A DNA stretch of 64,000 bases, from assembly GCA_937995825.1 (NCBI GenBank), contig CALKJO010000003.1, positions 124,001 through 188,000 on the forward strand, given 5' to 3'. Under the pieces are notes generated by a model, which saw only the letters and a program-made list of their open reading frames with translations, was not told the origin of the DNA and did not search any database. The position numbers were made by a program, and so were the translations under genes. Of the stretch, positions 45,224 through 54,502 are shown piece after piece (the stretch's first letter is position 1; each line of letters begins with the position of its first letter). Source of the DNA: an uncultured Anaerolineae bacterium. GTDB lineage: Bacteria; Chloroflexota; Anaerolineae; Aggregatilineales; Phototrophicaceae.

Positions 45224-47377
45224 ATGACGTTTATCTACATCGCATACGAACCGATCGACTATGCGCTTGCATCCCATGTGAAAGCAATTCTGGAGGATGC
45301 TGGCTTCAACGGCTGGTTTGATGAAACACGGAGCAGCCCCAATGCGCACAATGCGCAGCCGCGAATCGAAGACATCATCTTTTCGTCTTCAGCGGTGATC
45401 GGTGTGGTTCCACAGACTGGGGTAACACCGACGCTCATTCACGAGACCGAATACGCGCGAAACGTGGGCAAAACCGTCTTCTGGGTTCAGAGTCCCAGTG
45501 ACATGGATGCCGTGATCACGAGCTTGCAGCGTGTCGTGGAATTTGAACAGCAGAACTCCATCGCCCTTCCTCAGCCCTTCGACTACGATGAAATCGATCA
45601 GTATGAGGCGGAAAATGGGCTGTCACGAGGGGTGTTTGTATTTGGCGCTGTACTGACAGGAGTTCTTATGCTGTTGGCGCTCTATGGCATTCTGGTCGTA
45701 CCCAGCACGATCACGCCCCCCTCTGCATTTACCGCGACCGCCAATGCCCGCCTCCTGATCCTGACTCTATCTGCCGTCCCAGCAGAGATTTTATTCAATC
45801 CAACTATTACGCCATCTCCTGGTCTGCCGACAGCATTCCCCACACTTTCCGTTGCGGTCAATACCATCCCTACATTTTTTCCACCCTCCCAAACCCCAAT
45901 CCCACCATCGCCAGAAGGACTTGAAGCGACGGTCACAGCCATTGTGATCGCGCTGACCGATCGGGCTTCTACATCAGCACCCATCCCGTCGACAAACACA
46001 GCCGTGCCGATACAAGCAGCGACCGATACCCCCACTCCTACTCTGACTGAAACGCCGACCGCGACCACGCTTCCAACTGAAACGCCAACACCATCTCCTA
46101 CAAACACCGCAACCAGCACACTAACACCTACATCTACGTTAACCGCCAGCCCGACTCCGACCATGACACCGAGCGCGACGCTAGTACTGCTTGCCCCGCA
46201 GCAGGATATCGTGTTGACACTGACCTCGGTCATCGCTGCGTTAACACAGGTTGCTTTAAATGCGCCAGCGTCCAGCGGTGAGCAAATCATCATCGAATCA
46301 GCCACGACGCCTCCAGAACCGACTGTTACAGAAACGCCCCTGCCGACGGAAACGCCGAGTCTAACACCAACAGCAACCCCTACTTTCACTCCAGCACCGA
46401 CGGAGACGCCGAGTCCAACACCAACAGCAACCCTCACTTTCACTTCAGCACCGACGGAGACGCCGAGTCCAACATCAACAGCAACCCTCACTTTCACTTC
46501 AGCACCGACGGAGACGCCGAGTCCAACACCAACAGCAACCCTCACTTTGTCACCGACCAGTACGCCATCGGAAACCGCAACTCTGACCCCGTCACCGACT
46601 GAGACCGCAACACTGATGCCTACGCTAACGCCAGCCGAGGCGCCGTTCCTGCCCGTCGGATATGACAATCGACGATGGAGCCGCATCAGTCAAGTGACTG
46701 AACAAGGTATCCCAGTGGTTTTTGTCCCAGCGGGCTGTTATCTCATCGCTGATGCGCGTGGAAACGCCGAGGAAATGTGCATTCAGGATTTCTGGATCGG
46801 GCAGTACGAAGTCACCAACGCGCAGTATAAGGCATGTGTCACCGCCGGAGACTGCACGCCGCCGACCAGCGCCGCTTCACGCACCCGACTCAGCTACTAT
46901 GACAATCCTGCATTTGCTGATTTTCCTGTGATCAATATCTCGTGGGGGCAAGCGGCTGCCTTTGCAAACTGGATTGGCGGTCGGCTGCCAGAAGAGACTG
47001 AATGGCGTTATGCAGCGCAAGGTCCCGCTGGATATGTTTTTCCCTGGGGCAACAGCGAACCCAGCCCCAGCCTGCTTAATTACAATGATCTGCTGGGCGA
47101 CAGCGCTCGTGTCGGCTTGTTTCCCGCCGGGGCAAGCTGGGTTGGGGCATTCGACATGGCGGGGAATGTCTGGGAGTGGGTTATTCCCTCACCTGACTCG
47201 AAAGCGGCTCCGTTGGAAGGCGAAGCGGTGATCGTCGGCGGATCGTGGAACTCGTTCGGCGTACTGGTGCAGGCAAACTACGCCGCGCCCAAACGTCAGA
47301 CTGAGAGCGATGTGTTCACCGGTTTCCGCGTGGTCTTCGACGCAGACAGCCTCCCCGTGCCTGAACTAAACAACTGA
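45224..47377 (+). CDS. TIR domain - transmembrane - Thr/Pro-rich linker - FGE/sulfatase-modifying-factor-like fusion
   Basis: Protein of 717 residues. Residues 1-110 resemble a TIR-2 domain (FIYIAYEPIDYALASHVKAI, IEDIIFSSSAVIGVVPQTG, with candidate catalytic Glu74 or Glu76). A helix at 136-159 crosses the membrane. About 300 residues of Thr/Pro-rich linker follow, including three perfect-length 18-residue repeats. Residues about 490-717 form an FGE/SUMF1-type fold (EVTNAQYKACV, GRLPEETEWRYAA, GNVWEW). The C-terminal GGSW block (672-675) lacks the two active-site cysteines, so it is probably a binding domain. A cytoplasmic TIR coupled to an external sensor is inferred. Confidence 0.72.
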   Translation: MTFIYIAYEPIDYALASHVKAILEDAGFNGWFDETRSSPNAHNAQPRIEDIIFSSSAVIGVVPQTGVTPTLIHETEYARNVGKTVFWVQSPSDMDAVITSLQRVVEFEQQNSIALPQPFDYDEIDQYEAENGLSRGVFVFGAVLTGVLMLLALYGILVVPSTITPPSAFTATANARLLILTLSAVPAEILFNPTITPSPGLPTAFPTLSVAVNTIPTFFPPSQTPIPPSPEGLEATVTAIVIALTDRASTSAPIPSTNTAVPIQAATDTPTPTLTETPTATTLPTETPTPSPTNTATSTLTPTSTLTASPTPTMTPSATLVLLAPQQDIVLTLTSVIAALTQVALNAPASSGEQIIIESATTPPEPTVTETPLPTETPSLTPTATPTFTPAPTETPSPTPTATLTFTSAPTETPSPTSTATLTFTSAPTETPSPTPTATLTLSPTSTPSETATLTPSPTETATLMPTLTPAEAPFLPVGYDNRRWSRISQVTEQGIPVVFVPAGCYLIADARGNAEEMCIQDFWIGQYEVTNAQYKACVTAGDCTPPTSAASRTRLSYYDNPAFADFPVINISWGQAAAFANWIGGRLPEETEWRYAAQGPAGYVFPWGNSEPSPSLLNYNDLLGDSARVGLFPAGASWVGAFDMAGNVWEWVIPSPDSKAAPLEGEAVIVGGSWNSFGVLVQANYAAPKRQTESDVFTGFRVVFDADSLPVPELNN
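46383..46544 (+). repeat. Three 54-bp tandem repeats in the linker
   Basis: Three near-identical 54-bp units start at 46383, 46437 and 46491, each encoding the 18-residue unit FTSAPTETPSPTPTATLT or a close variant. A more diverged unit precedes them (46329-46382). This is a likely site of length variation. Confidence 0.9.
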
Positions 47378-47419
47378 ACTATTTTTCAACAAGCAAATAT
47401 TGCACAGGTATCTCTGCGC

Positions 47420-47449
47420 TTGACAGCGCTCTTTATTCTCGACCATAAT
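47420..47449 (+). promoter_or_regulatory. Promoter of the ABC exporter pair
   Basis: A consensus TTGACA (47420-47425) and CATAAT (47444-47449) with an 18-bp spacer. A start near 47456 gives a leader of about 30 nt. Confidence 0.6.
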
Positions 47450-47484
47450 GAGCCGTAGAGAACCTTCAGAGATCGGATCGAGGT

Positions 47485-49326
47485 ATGTCCTCAAAAACAA
47501 CGATAACCGAATATTCAACAGTCTTCGATATTAAACCAACGATCTCACGAAATGGGTTTCTCGGTTTATGGAAGCTCCTGCGTGGGTATCGCCTCAGTTA
47601 CGGCGCGGCGGTTTTGTTTCTGGCGCTGATGGCACTGTTTAATACCGGTAAATTCCTGCTTGTGCAGTTGTTCACCGACAGCGTGCTGACCCAGCAGATC
47701 GATAACCTCATGCCAGCGCTGATGCTCGTTGCATTCGGATTTGTCGTTCTGGCGATCTGTCAGGGTTATTTTGCGTTCCTGAGCAGCAAACTGGCTTCGA
47801 AAACTGGGGAGCGAATGGCGGTGCGCTTGCGCGATTATCTTTTCGATCACTTCCAGCGCCTGCCTTTCACATTTCACGACCGCGCCAAGACGGGTGAGCT
47901 GATTCAACGCGCGACATCGGATATTGAGTCGATCCAGCGGTTTTTCTCGGAGCAGGCGACCGGTGTTGGTCGTATTCTGCTGCTGTTCTCGATCAACTTC
48001 ATTGCTATTTTGTTTATCCACGCGCAGCTCGCCCTGATGTCGGTGGTGGTGATCCCGCTGGTGGTTGCGACTTCAATCTTTTTCTTCCGCCGCATCTCGG
48101 TTGCGTTCGATAAGATGCAGGACGAAGAGTCGAAGCTGACGACAACCCTGCAGGAGAGTCTGACGGCTGTCCGTGTGGTCAAAGCCTTCTCACGACAGGA
48201 CTTTGAGGAGAGCAAGTTCGAGCGCGCCAACCGCAGCCGATTCATTTACGGAAAACGCCTGCTGCTGATGCACACATTCTTCTGGCCCATCACCGACTTC
48301 ATGACCGGCTTTCAGATGCTGCTGGGGCTGTTCGTCGGCGCGATGCTGGCGATGACTGGGGAGATCACCGTCGGCATGTATCTGGCATATGCAGGGCTGA
48401 TCATTTACATCATCTACCCGATTCGGGAGCTGGGTCGCCTGATTGTGCAGACGGCAACGGGCATGGTGTCGTATCAGCGCATCTCAAAAATCATCGAAGC
48501 AGATCGTGAAGACCTCGGTCTTAATGTGCCTCCTCCTGTAACAGAGATCCGAGGTGACTTCGAATTTCAGGATGTCTCGTTCGCGTATCAGGGCGGTGAG
48601 ACAGTGCTGCACGGCATCAGTTTCTCAGTTAAAGCCGGGCAGACCGTTGCTCTGCTTGGTTCTACTGGATCAGGCAAGACCTCGCTGATCAACCTCCTGC
48701 CGCGCTTCTATGATTACACATCCGGGAGTATCAAGCTGGATGGTGTGGAACTACGTGATTATCCGCGCTGGTTTCTGCGTCAGCATATTGGCATTGTCGA
48801 ACAGCAGCCATTTCTATTTTCGCGCACTATTCGGGAGAATATCGCGTTCGGCGCAGGGCGGGATGTCAGTGATGAAGAAATCGAAGCCGCTGCGAAAGCT
48901 GCTGCCTTACATGAAACCATCATCACCTTCCCTGAGGGATACAACACCCTTGTTGGGGAAAGAGGGGTGACGCTTTCTGGAGGGCAAAAACAGCGCGTTG
49001 TGCTGGCGCGAACGCTTCTGAAAAATCCGCGCGTGCTGATTCTGGACGACGCAACGTCAGCGGTTGACACGGAGACCGAGTCGCAAATTCAGAAGGCACT
49101 GACTAAACTCATGCAGGGGCGGACAACCTTCCTAATTGCCCATCGTATCCAAAGCGTGATGATCGCTGACCTGATCCTAGTCATGGATAAGGGTCGCATC
49201 ATCGAACACGGCACACACGATGAATTGATGGCGCTCGGCGGCGTTTACTATCAAGTCTATGAGATGCAAGCTCAGATCGAGCTGGAGTTGGAAGAGGAGG
49301 TGAGCCATGTCGGAATTCAGCTTTGA
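47485..49326 (+). CDS. ABC exporter half-transporter, degenerate-site subunit
   Basis: Protein of 613 residues: six transmembrane helices (to about 340) then an ATPase domain. Walker A is GSTGSGKTS, the signature is the canonical LSGGQKQR, and Walker B ends LILDDATS, so the catalytic Glu is Asp. The H-loop is IAHRIQS. Together with the next gene this matches the asymmetric TM287/288 or BmrCD layout, in which one ATP site is non-hydrolytic. It exports lipids, drugs or peptides in other systems. Here the product of the downstream ligases is a candidate cargo. Confidence 0.9.
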   Translation: MSSKTTITEYSTVFDIKPTISRNGFLGLWKLLRGYRLSYGAAVLFLALMALFNTGKFLLVQLFTDSVLTQQIDNLMPALMLVAFGFVVLAICQGYFAFLSSKLASKTGERMAVRLRDYLFDHFQRLPFTFHDRAKTGELIQRATSDIESIQRFFSEQATGVGRILLLFSINFIAILFIHAQLALMSVVVIPLVVATSIFFFRRISVAFDKMQDEESKLTTTLQESLTAVRVVKAFSRQDFEESKFERANRSRFIYGKRLLLMHTFFWPITDFMTGFQMLLGLFVGAMLAMTGEITVGMYLAYAGLIIYIIYPIRELGRLIVQTATGMVSYQRISKIIEADREDLGLNVPPPVTEIRGDFEFQDVSFAYQGGETVLHGISFSVKAGQTVALLGSTGSGKTSLINLLPRFYDYTSGSIKLDGVELRDYPRWFLRQHIGIVEQQPFLFSRTIRENIAFGAGRDVSDEEIEAAAKAAALHETIITFPEGYNTLVGERGVTLSGGQKQRVVLARTLLKNPRVLILDDATSAVDTETESQIQKALTKLMQGRTTFLIAHRIQSVMIADLILVMDKGRIIEHGTHDELMALGGVYYQVYEMQAQIELELEEEVSHVGIQL

Positions 49327-51139
49327 AGAAGAGGTATTTACCTCACAGTTCAACAGTGGAACGCTCCTGCGCATCCTCAAGCAGCTTCGTCCGCACATTG
49401 GCTTGGCGCTGGCATTCATCATCGCCGTCGCGGTCGTCTCATTCCTCGGCTCGATATTCACGTATATCACGCGCCTTGTGATCGACGAAGGCATCCTAGC
49501 GGGGAACATCAACCGGATAATCGAACTCGTGACGTGGTATGGCTTGCTGATCATCGTTCAGGTTGTAAGCGTGTTTGTGTTTATCTACTGCGCCGGAATC
49601 CTAGGAGAGCGTATTCAGTATGATCTGCGCAATAAGCTGTTCGCGCATTTGCACAAGCTTTCGCTGGCGTATTACGACCGGACACCCATCGGCTGGATGA
49701 TGTCACGAGTCATGTCCGACTCGGAACGCATCTCTGAGCTGGTGACGTGGGGTCTGCTCGATACAGTCTGGGCGATCCTCAACATCACCACGGCGCTGTT
49801 CTTCATGGCGACCATCAACTGGCAGCTTACGCTGATCGTAGCGCTGATCGTCCCGGTGCTGTTGTACGTTGCCTCGTGGTTCAAGCAGCGCATCCTGGTC
49901 GAGTATCGTCAGTCGCGCAAGACCAATTCGCTTGTGACTGCGAGCTACAACGAGTCGATCAACGGTGTCCGTGTCATTCAGGCGCTCGGTCGTCAGGATC
50001 AGAATCTGGTGGAGTTTCGCAGGCAGACTGAGAAGCTGTATCGGTCGAATTACCGCGCTGCGTGGTTCTCAGCATTATTCCTGCCTTCCGTTGAGATCAT
50101 TGCGGCATTTGCGGTCGGCGGGATTGCGCTGATCGGCGGCGCTCAGGTTGAGACCGGCGGCATGACCATCGGCGGCATTCAGGCGTTCATCGTCTACGTC
50201 ACCTTCATGATCTGGCCCATCCAGGATATGGCGCGCATCTATGCTTCGATGCAGCACGCGATCGCGTCGGCGGAGCGCTCGTTCTCGCTTTTAGATAACA
50301 AGCCAGAGATCGTCAATCGTCCGAATGCGGTCGATCCTGGCACAATCAGCGGCGATATCGAGTTTGAGAATGTCACGTTCTACTACGAGGAGAACAAGCC
50401 CATCCTGATAGATTTCAACTTGAAGGTCAAGCGCGGGCAGATGATCGCGCTGGTGGGCGCGACTGGGAGCGGCAAAAGCACGATCGTCAACCTGGTGTGC
50501 CGTTTCTATGAGCCAAAACGCGGGGTCATTCGGATCGGCGGACGCGATTATACGGAATATACCCTGGAAGCAATTCAGTCGCGGATCGGCGTAGTGCTGC
50601 AAACGCCGCACCTGTTCTCCGGCACAATCCGCGAGAATATCCGCTACGGGCGGCTGAGCGCAACTGATAAAGAAGTCTTCCAGGCAGCTCGAATCGCAGG
50701 CGCGGATGAATTCATCAGTGCGCTGGACGGCGGCTATGATGCGGAAGTTGGTGAAGGCGGCATCCTGCTGTCGGTCGGGCAGAAGCAGTTGATCAGTTTG
50801 GCGCGCGCGGTGCTGGCAGACCCAGAACTGCTGGTGATGGACGAGGCAACCAGTTCGATTGACACGCTGACTGAAGCTTTGATCCAGCAGGGTATGGAAC
50901 GGCTGATGAAGGATCGGACGAGTTTCGTAATCGCGCACCGGCTTTCAACGATCAAGCAGGCTGATCGCATCCTCGTGATCGACAAAGGTCGCATCATCGA
51001 AGATGGGACTCACGCCCAGCTGCTGCGGATGCGCGGTCACTACTACGACCTGTATACCAAGCAATTCAGGCGCGAACGGCTGGAAAATGCCGAACAGGAC
51101 TTCTCTAATCTGTCAGATCATGTTACCGCTGCGATTTAG
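49307..51139 (+). CDS. ABC exporter half-transporter, catalytic-site subunit
   Basis: Partner half-transporter of 610 residues. Six helices precede an ATPase with Walker A GATGSGKST, a changed signature LLSVGQKQ (LSVGQ instead of LSGGQ) and Walker B LLVMDEATSSID with the catalytic Glu present. The gene starts inside the end of the previous gene with a strong GGAGGTGA site, so translation is coupled. The altered signature faces the Asp-containing site of the partner, which confirms a heterodimer. Confidence 0.92.
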   Translation: MSEFSFEEEVFTSQFNSGTLLRILKQLRPHIGLALAFIIAVAVVSFLGSIFTYITRLVIDEGILAGNINRIIELVTWYGLLIIVQVVSVFVFIYCAGILGERIQYDLRNKLFAHLHKLSLAYYDRTPIGWMMSRVMSDSERISELVTWGLLDTVWAILNITTALFFMATINWQLTLIVALIVPVLLYVASWFKQRILVEYRQSRKTNSLVTASYNESINGVRVIQALGRQDQNLVEFRRQTEKLYRSNYRAAWFSALFLPSVEIIAAFAVGGIALIGGAQVETGGMTIGGIQAFIVYVTFMIWPIQDMARIYASMQHAIASAERSFSLLDNKPEIVNRPNAVDPGTISGDIEFENVTFYYEENKPILIDFNLKVKRGQMIALVGATGSGKSTIVNLVCRFYEPKRGVIRIGGRDYTEYTLEAIQSRIGVVLQTPHLFSGTIRENIRYGRLSATDKEVFQAARIAGADEFISALDGGYDAEVGEGGILLSVGQKQLISLARAVLADPELLVMDEATSSIDTLTEALIQQGMERLMKDRTSFVIAHRLSTIKQADRILVIDKGRIIEDGTHAQLLRMRGHYYDLYTKQFRRERLENAEQDFSNLSDHVTAAI

Positions 51140-51158
51140 GGGGTTCCACGCTGAAAAT

Positions 51159-51194
51159 GCTGTGATTTATCAAGAAATCACGGCTTTTTTGTTT
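51159..51194 (+). terminator. Intrinsic terminator after the exporter genes
   Basis: GCTGTGATTT (51159-51168) pairs with AAATCACGGC (51175-51184), with one G-T pair, followed by six T residues. The ligase genes downstream therefore probably have their own promoter or depend on read-through. Confidence 0.8.
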
Positions 51195-51253
51195 ATCGAT
51201 TTCTGCGTTAAGATAGTCCTAAAGTCTACATTCGATAATGTGGAGTGTCAGCG

Positions 51254-52474
51254 GTGTCTGAGTCTCGTCCTTTAACATTTCTGTTTGTCTCCAGCGCCTA
51301 TAAGGGCGACGAGCTTCTGCGTGCTGTCAAAAAACAGGGCTGTACAGTGCTGCTGATCACCGAAGAGAGCCTGCGCGGTGAACCCTGGCCCCATGAGAGC
51401 ATCGACCATATCTTTTACATGCCTGACCTGCGTCGCTTCCAAGATGTCATATATGCAGTCAGCTACCTGGCGCGGTCGCAGCAGATTGACTACATCCTGC
51501 CGATTGATGAATTTGAAGTCGAGATCGCGGCGCAGCTTCGCGAGCATCTGCGCCTGCCTGGCACGCGGGTGAGCGCGGCGCGCCAGTTCCGCGATAAGCT
51601 GACGATGCGCGAGATCGCGCGCCGAGCTGATATTCTGGTTCCTGACTTTGTTCACATCCTCAACTACGATCGCCTGCGCGCCTTCATGGAGCGCGTTCCT
51701 CCTCCCTGGGTGCTGAAGCCGCGCACCGAAGCCGGATCGATGGGCGTTGCGAAAATGCACGACAGTGAGCAGGTCTGGCGCAAGCTGGACGAACTTGGCG
51801 ACTCCCAGTCGTATTATTTGCTGGAGCAGTACATTCCAGGCGAAGTCTTTCATGTGGACTCGCTGGTTGTCAATTGCAAGGTCGTCTATTCGAGTGTGCA
51901 GCAGTATTTCAAGCCGCCCATGGATGTCTATCATGGCGGCGGCGTGTTCGCTACACGGATCATCGACCGCAACTCGCCCGAAGCGGAAGAACTCCATGAT
52001 CACAATCGAAAAGTCATCGAGACACTCGGCATGGTCAACGGCGCAACCCATATTGAGTTTATTCAAGGGCGCGCTGATGACAAATTCTATTTCCTGGAGG
52101 CGGCAGGTCGAGTCGGCGGTGCATTCATCGCCGATCTGCTGGAACACGCAACGGGGATCAATCTATGGCGTGAATGGGGCAATCTCGAGGTATCACTGCT
52201 GAGGGGGGAGAAGTACAAGCTGCCCAAAGTTCGCAAAGATTACGGCGGCTTGCTGGTGTGTCTGGCGCGCGATCAACACCCTGACCTCTCTTCATACGAC
52301 GCGCCAGAGGTGGTTTGGAAAGCAAACAAGCCTTTTCACGCGGGTTTGATCATCATCTCGAAAGACCCCAAGCGCGTTGAAGCGCTGCTTACAGAGTATG
52401 CGAGCCGCTTCGCGCACGACTTCTTGGCGGTCGCCGCGCCGATGGGTGTAACACGTACCGGTCAAGCAGGATAA
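51254..52474 (+). CDS. ATP-grasp ligase, PurK/carbamoyl-phosphate-synthase-like
   Basis: ATP-grasp protein of about 406 residues. An N-terminal pre-ATP-grasp Rossmann-like part (LTFLFVSSAYKGDELLRAVK) precedes the central domain with WVLKPRTEAGSMGVAKM, LLEQYIPGEVFHVDSLV and the metal-binding FYFLEAAGRVGGAFIADLL. The fold couples a carboxylate to an amine through acyl phosphate. GTG 51254 was chosen because GGAG lies eight bases upstream; another GTG is at 51245. Next genes are a subtilase, an esterase and two more ATP-grasp genes, suggesting an amide-ligation pathway. Confidence 0.85.
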   Translation: MSESRPLTFLFVSSAYKGDELLRAVKKQGCTVLLITEESLRGEPWPHESIDHIFYMPDLRRFQDVIYAVSYLARSQQIDYILPIDEFEVEIAAQLREHLRLPGTRVSAARQFRDKLTMREIARRADILVPDFVHILNYDRLRAFMERVPPPWVLKPRTEAGSMGVAKMHDSEQVWRKLDELGDSQSYYLLEQYIPGEVFHVDSLVVNCKVVYSSVQQYFKPPMDVYHGGGVFATRIIDRNSPEAEELHDHNRKVIETLGMVNGATHIEFIQGRADDKFYFLEAAGRVGGAFIADLLEHATGINLWREWGNLEVSLLRGEKYKLPKVRKDYGGLLVCLARDQHPDLSSYDAPEVVWKANKPFHAGLIIISKDPKRVEALLTEYASRFAHDFLAVAAPMGVTRTGQAG

Positions 52475-52479
52475 CATCA

Positions 52480-53676
52480 ATGATGACGCTGATGCCTAAC
52501 ATCATGTCACCGTTGTTCACACCCAATTACCCATATTTCCAGCCTGGCAAAACTGCGCTCTTGTCCACTCCTGAGCGGCTTGGCGCGTCGGATGCGTATA
52601 CAGGGCGCGGCGTGGTGATCGCCTTCATCGACTCTGGCTTCTACATGCATCCCGATCTGGCAGATAGAGTGCTGGTTCACGCAGACGCAACCACCAACCA
52701 CGTTGTAGAAGAACCGTCGGTCTCAGAGACCAGCGACCTGAGCTGGCACGGTCAGATGACAAGCGTGATCGCGTGCGGAGATGGTCGCACCTCGCAGGGG
52801 AAATATCGCGGGATCGCCAGCGGGGCGCAGGTTGTGCTGGTCAAGGTCAGCAGTCCGCGCGGGAGCGTGAAAGAGGTGGATATTCTGCGTGGGCTGAACT
52901 GGGTTTATGACACTCATAAACGGTATAATGTGCGCGTGGTAAATCTCTCGGTTGGCGGCGACGAATTCAGCGATGATCCGGATCAGCCGCTGCATCGGAT
53001 CGTGAGAAAACTGCATGACGCCGGAATCATTGTCGTCGCTGCCGCTGGCAATCGACGCAGCGATACTTTGGTTCCGCCTGCTAGCGCCCCTGAGGCGATC
53101 ACAGTGGGCGGATACAGCGATCACAACACACTCGACCGCGAGCAGTGGACGCTCTATCATCACGATTGTGGCATCGATTACACGGGTATCCGCAAACCGG
53201 AAATCGTTGCGCCCGCTGAGTGGATTCCCTCACCTATTCTGCCTGGTTCGCTAGTGGATCGGGAAGCGCGCTGGCTTGCGCCACTGCTAGACAATCGAGC
53301 TGAGGAGGCGCTGAAACGGCTGCTTCAAAAGGGCTGCAGCGACCTCGGAATCGATCCGAAGATCGCCAAACACCCCGATGAACACCTTTTCCATATGCTG
53401 CAAGCGCGCATTAACGGCTACAAACTGATCGACCGATCACATCAGCATGTGGATGGCACATCGGTGAGCGCCGCCATTGTCTCATCGGTGGTGGCACAGC
53501 TTTTGGAAATCGAGCCAACGCTGACGCCGGATGAAGTAAAAGCAATCTTGATCACCACTGCTCGCCCCCTGCCAAATGTTTCAGGACAACGACAGGGTGC
53601 AGGGGCGATCAATCCAGCCCGTGCCATCCATATCGCCGCGCAGATGCGCTCGCATAAGGACGATAATCATGCATAG
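52480..53676 (+). CDS. Subtilisin-like (S8) serine protease without signal peptide
   Basis: Protease of 398 residues with no signal peptide or propeptide, so probably cytoplasmic. The triad is Asp51 in IAFIDSGFYMH, His90 in DLSWHGQMTSV and Ser328 in VDGTSVSAAIV, with the oxyanion Asn in VVAAAGN. An insertion of about 70 charged residues (about 254-322) lies between the core strands and the Ser motif. It starts five bases after the first ATP-grasp gene and overlaps the esterase start. Intracellular subtilases in such clusters can mature a peptide product. This role is inferred. Confidence 0.88.
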   Translation: MMTLMPNIMSPLFTPNYPYFQPGKTALLSTPERLGASDAYTGRGVVIAFIDSGFYMHPDLADRVLVHADATTNHVVEEPSVSETSDLSWHGQMTSVIACGDGRTSQGKYRGIASGAQVVLVKVSSPRGSVKEVDILRGLNWVYDTHKRYNVRVVNLSVGGDEFSDDPDQPLHRIVRKLHDAGIIVVAAAGNRRSDTLVPPASAPEAITVGGYSDHNTLDREQWTLYHHDCGIDYTGIRKPEIVAPAEWIPSPILPGSLVDREARWLAPLLDNRAEEALKRLLQKGCSDLGIDPKIAKHPDEHLFHMLQARINGYKLIDRSHQHVDGTSVSAAIVSSVVAQLLEIEPTLTPDEVKAILITTARPLPNVSGQRQGAGAINPARAIHIAAQMRSHKDDNHA

Positions 53677-54388
53677 AGAGTATCACCGCTGGCACAGTCC
53701 ATCGCTTGACCGATCCATGGAGCTGCTGATTTTCGGTCATGCGGGGGCGCGGGTGATCGTATTTCCCACGTCTCGCGGACGCTTTTATGAATGGGAAGAT
53801 CGCGGCATGATGTGGGCATTTCGCGAGCATCTAGATCGCGGCTGGCTGCAATTTTACTGCGTTGACAGCGTCGACAGCGAAAGCTGGTATAACTGGGGCG
53901 CGCATCCGGGTTATCGCGCCTGGCGTCACCATCAGTACATGAATTACATCTATAATGAGGTGCTGCCGCTGTCTGTCAGCAAAAACCCCAATCCTTTCCT
54001 GATGTCGATCGGCGCGTCGTTCGGCGCGTTTCACGCGGCATCGTTTGGGCTGAGATATGCCGATAAAGTGGATCGGATCATCGGGTTGAGTGGTCTGTAT
54101 GACATTCGCCAGTTCACAGGTGGCTATTCGGATCAGATGGTTTACTTCAGCAACCCAATGCAGTTCATCGAGCATGAATGGGAAGCGCATCGCCTCGCTG
54201 CTCTGCGCCACATCGATATCATCCTGGTCGTCGGCAATACCGATCCACTGGCGTACAGCTCGCGCGACTTGTCCAGCCTGCTCTGGCGCAAAGGGATCGG
54301 CAACGCCCTGCGCGAGTGGGACGGATGGCAGCATGATTGGGGATACTGGCAAAATATGTTAAAACATTACTTCAATGGTCATGATTAG
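53669..54388 (+). CDS. Esterase-like alpha/beta hydrolase
   Basis: Alpha/beta hydrolase of 239 residues of the putative-esterase (esterase D-like) group. The nucleophile elbow is IGASFGAFHA with Ser about 117; a late Asp in VGNTDPLAYS and a His in GWQHDWGYW complete a plausible triad. The start at 53669 has AAGGA eight bases upstream and overlaps the subtilase stop. The frame is open further up, inside the protease gene. Such hydrolases often accompany paired ATP-grasp ligases, perhaps to release or cyclise the product. Confidence 0.8.
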   Translation: MHREYHRWHSPSLDRSMELLIFGHAGARVIVFPTSRGRFYEWEDRGMMWAFREHLDRGWLQFYCVDSVDSESWYNWGAHPGYRAWRHHQYMNYIYNEVLPLSVSKNPNPFLMSIGASFGAFHAASFGLRYADKVDRIIGLSGLYDIRQFTGGYSDQMVYFSNPMQFIEHEWEAHRLAALRHIDIILVVGNTDPLAYSSRDLSSLLWRKGIGNALREWDGWQHDWGYWQNMLKHYFNGHD

Positions 54389-54502
54389 AGCTTCTGACTA
54401 ATCGCGAGCCGCATTTTTTGAGAACGGCGCGTCTAACAAGTCGCATGTTATGAATTTAGAATTTCGGAAACTGCTGCTTTTCGCATTTATTGGAGCCATC
54501 AG

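Noticed and set aside
45682..46686. Long minus-strand frame of 334 codons rich in Val/Gly/Ser.
   Set aside because: It is the antisense of the Thr/Pro repeat linker; repeats keep the opposite frame open. No start signal and no family motif.
45224..47377. Possible diversity-generating retroelement target because of the FGE/C-type-lectin-like fold.
   Set aside because: No reverse transcriptase gene and no template repeat with adenine-specific differences were seen in the window.
51272..52147. Minus-strand frame of 291 codons opposite the first ATP-grasp gene.
   Set aside because: Shadow of a gene with clear ATP-grasp motifs.
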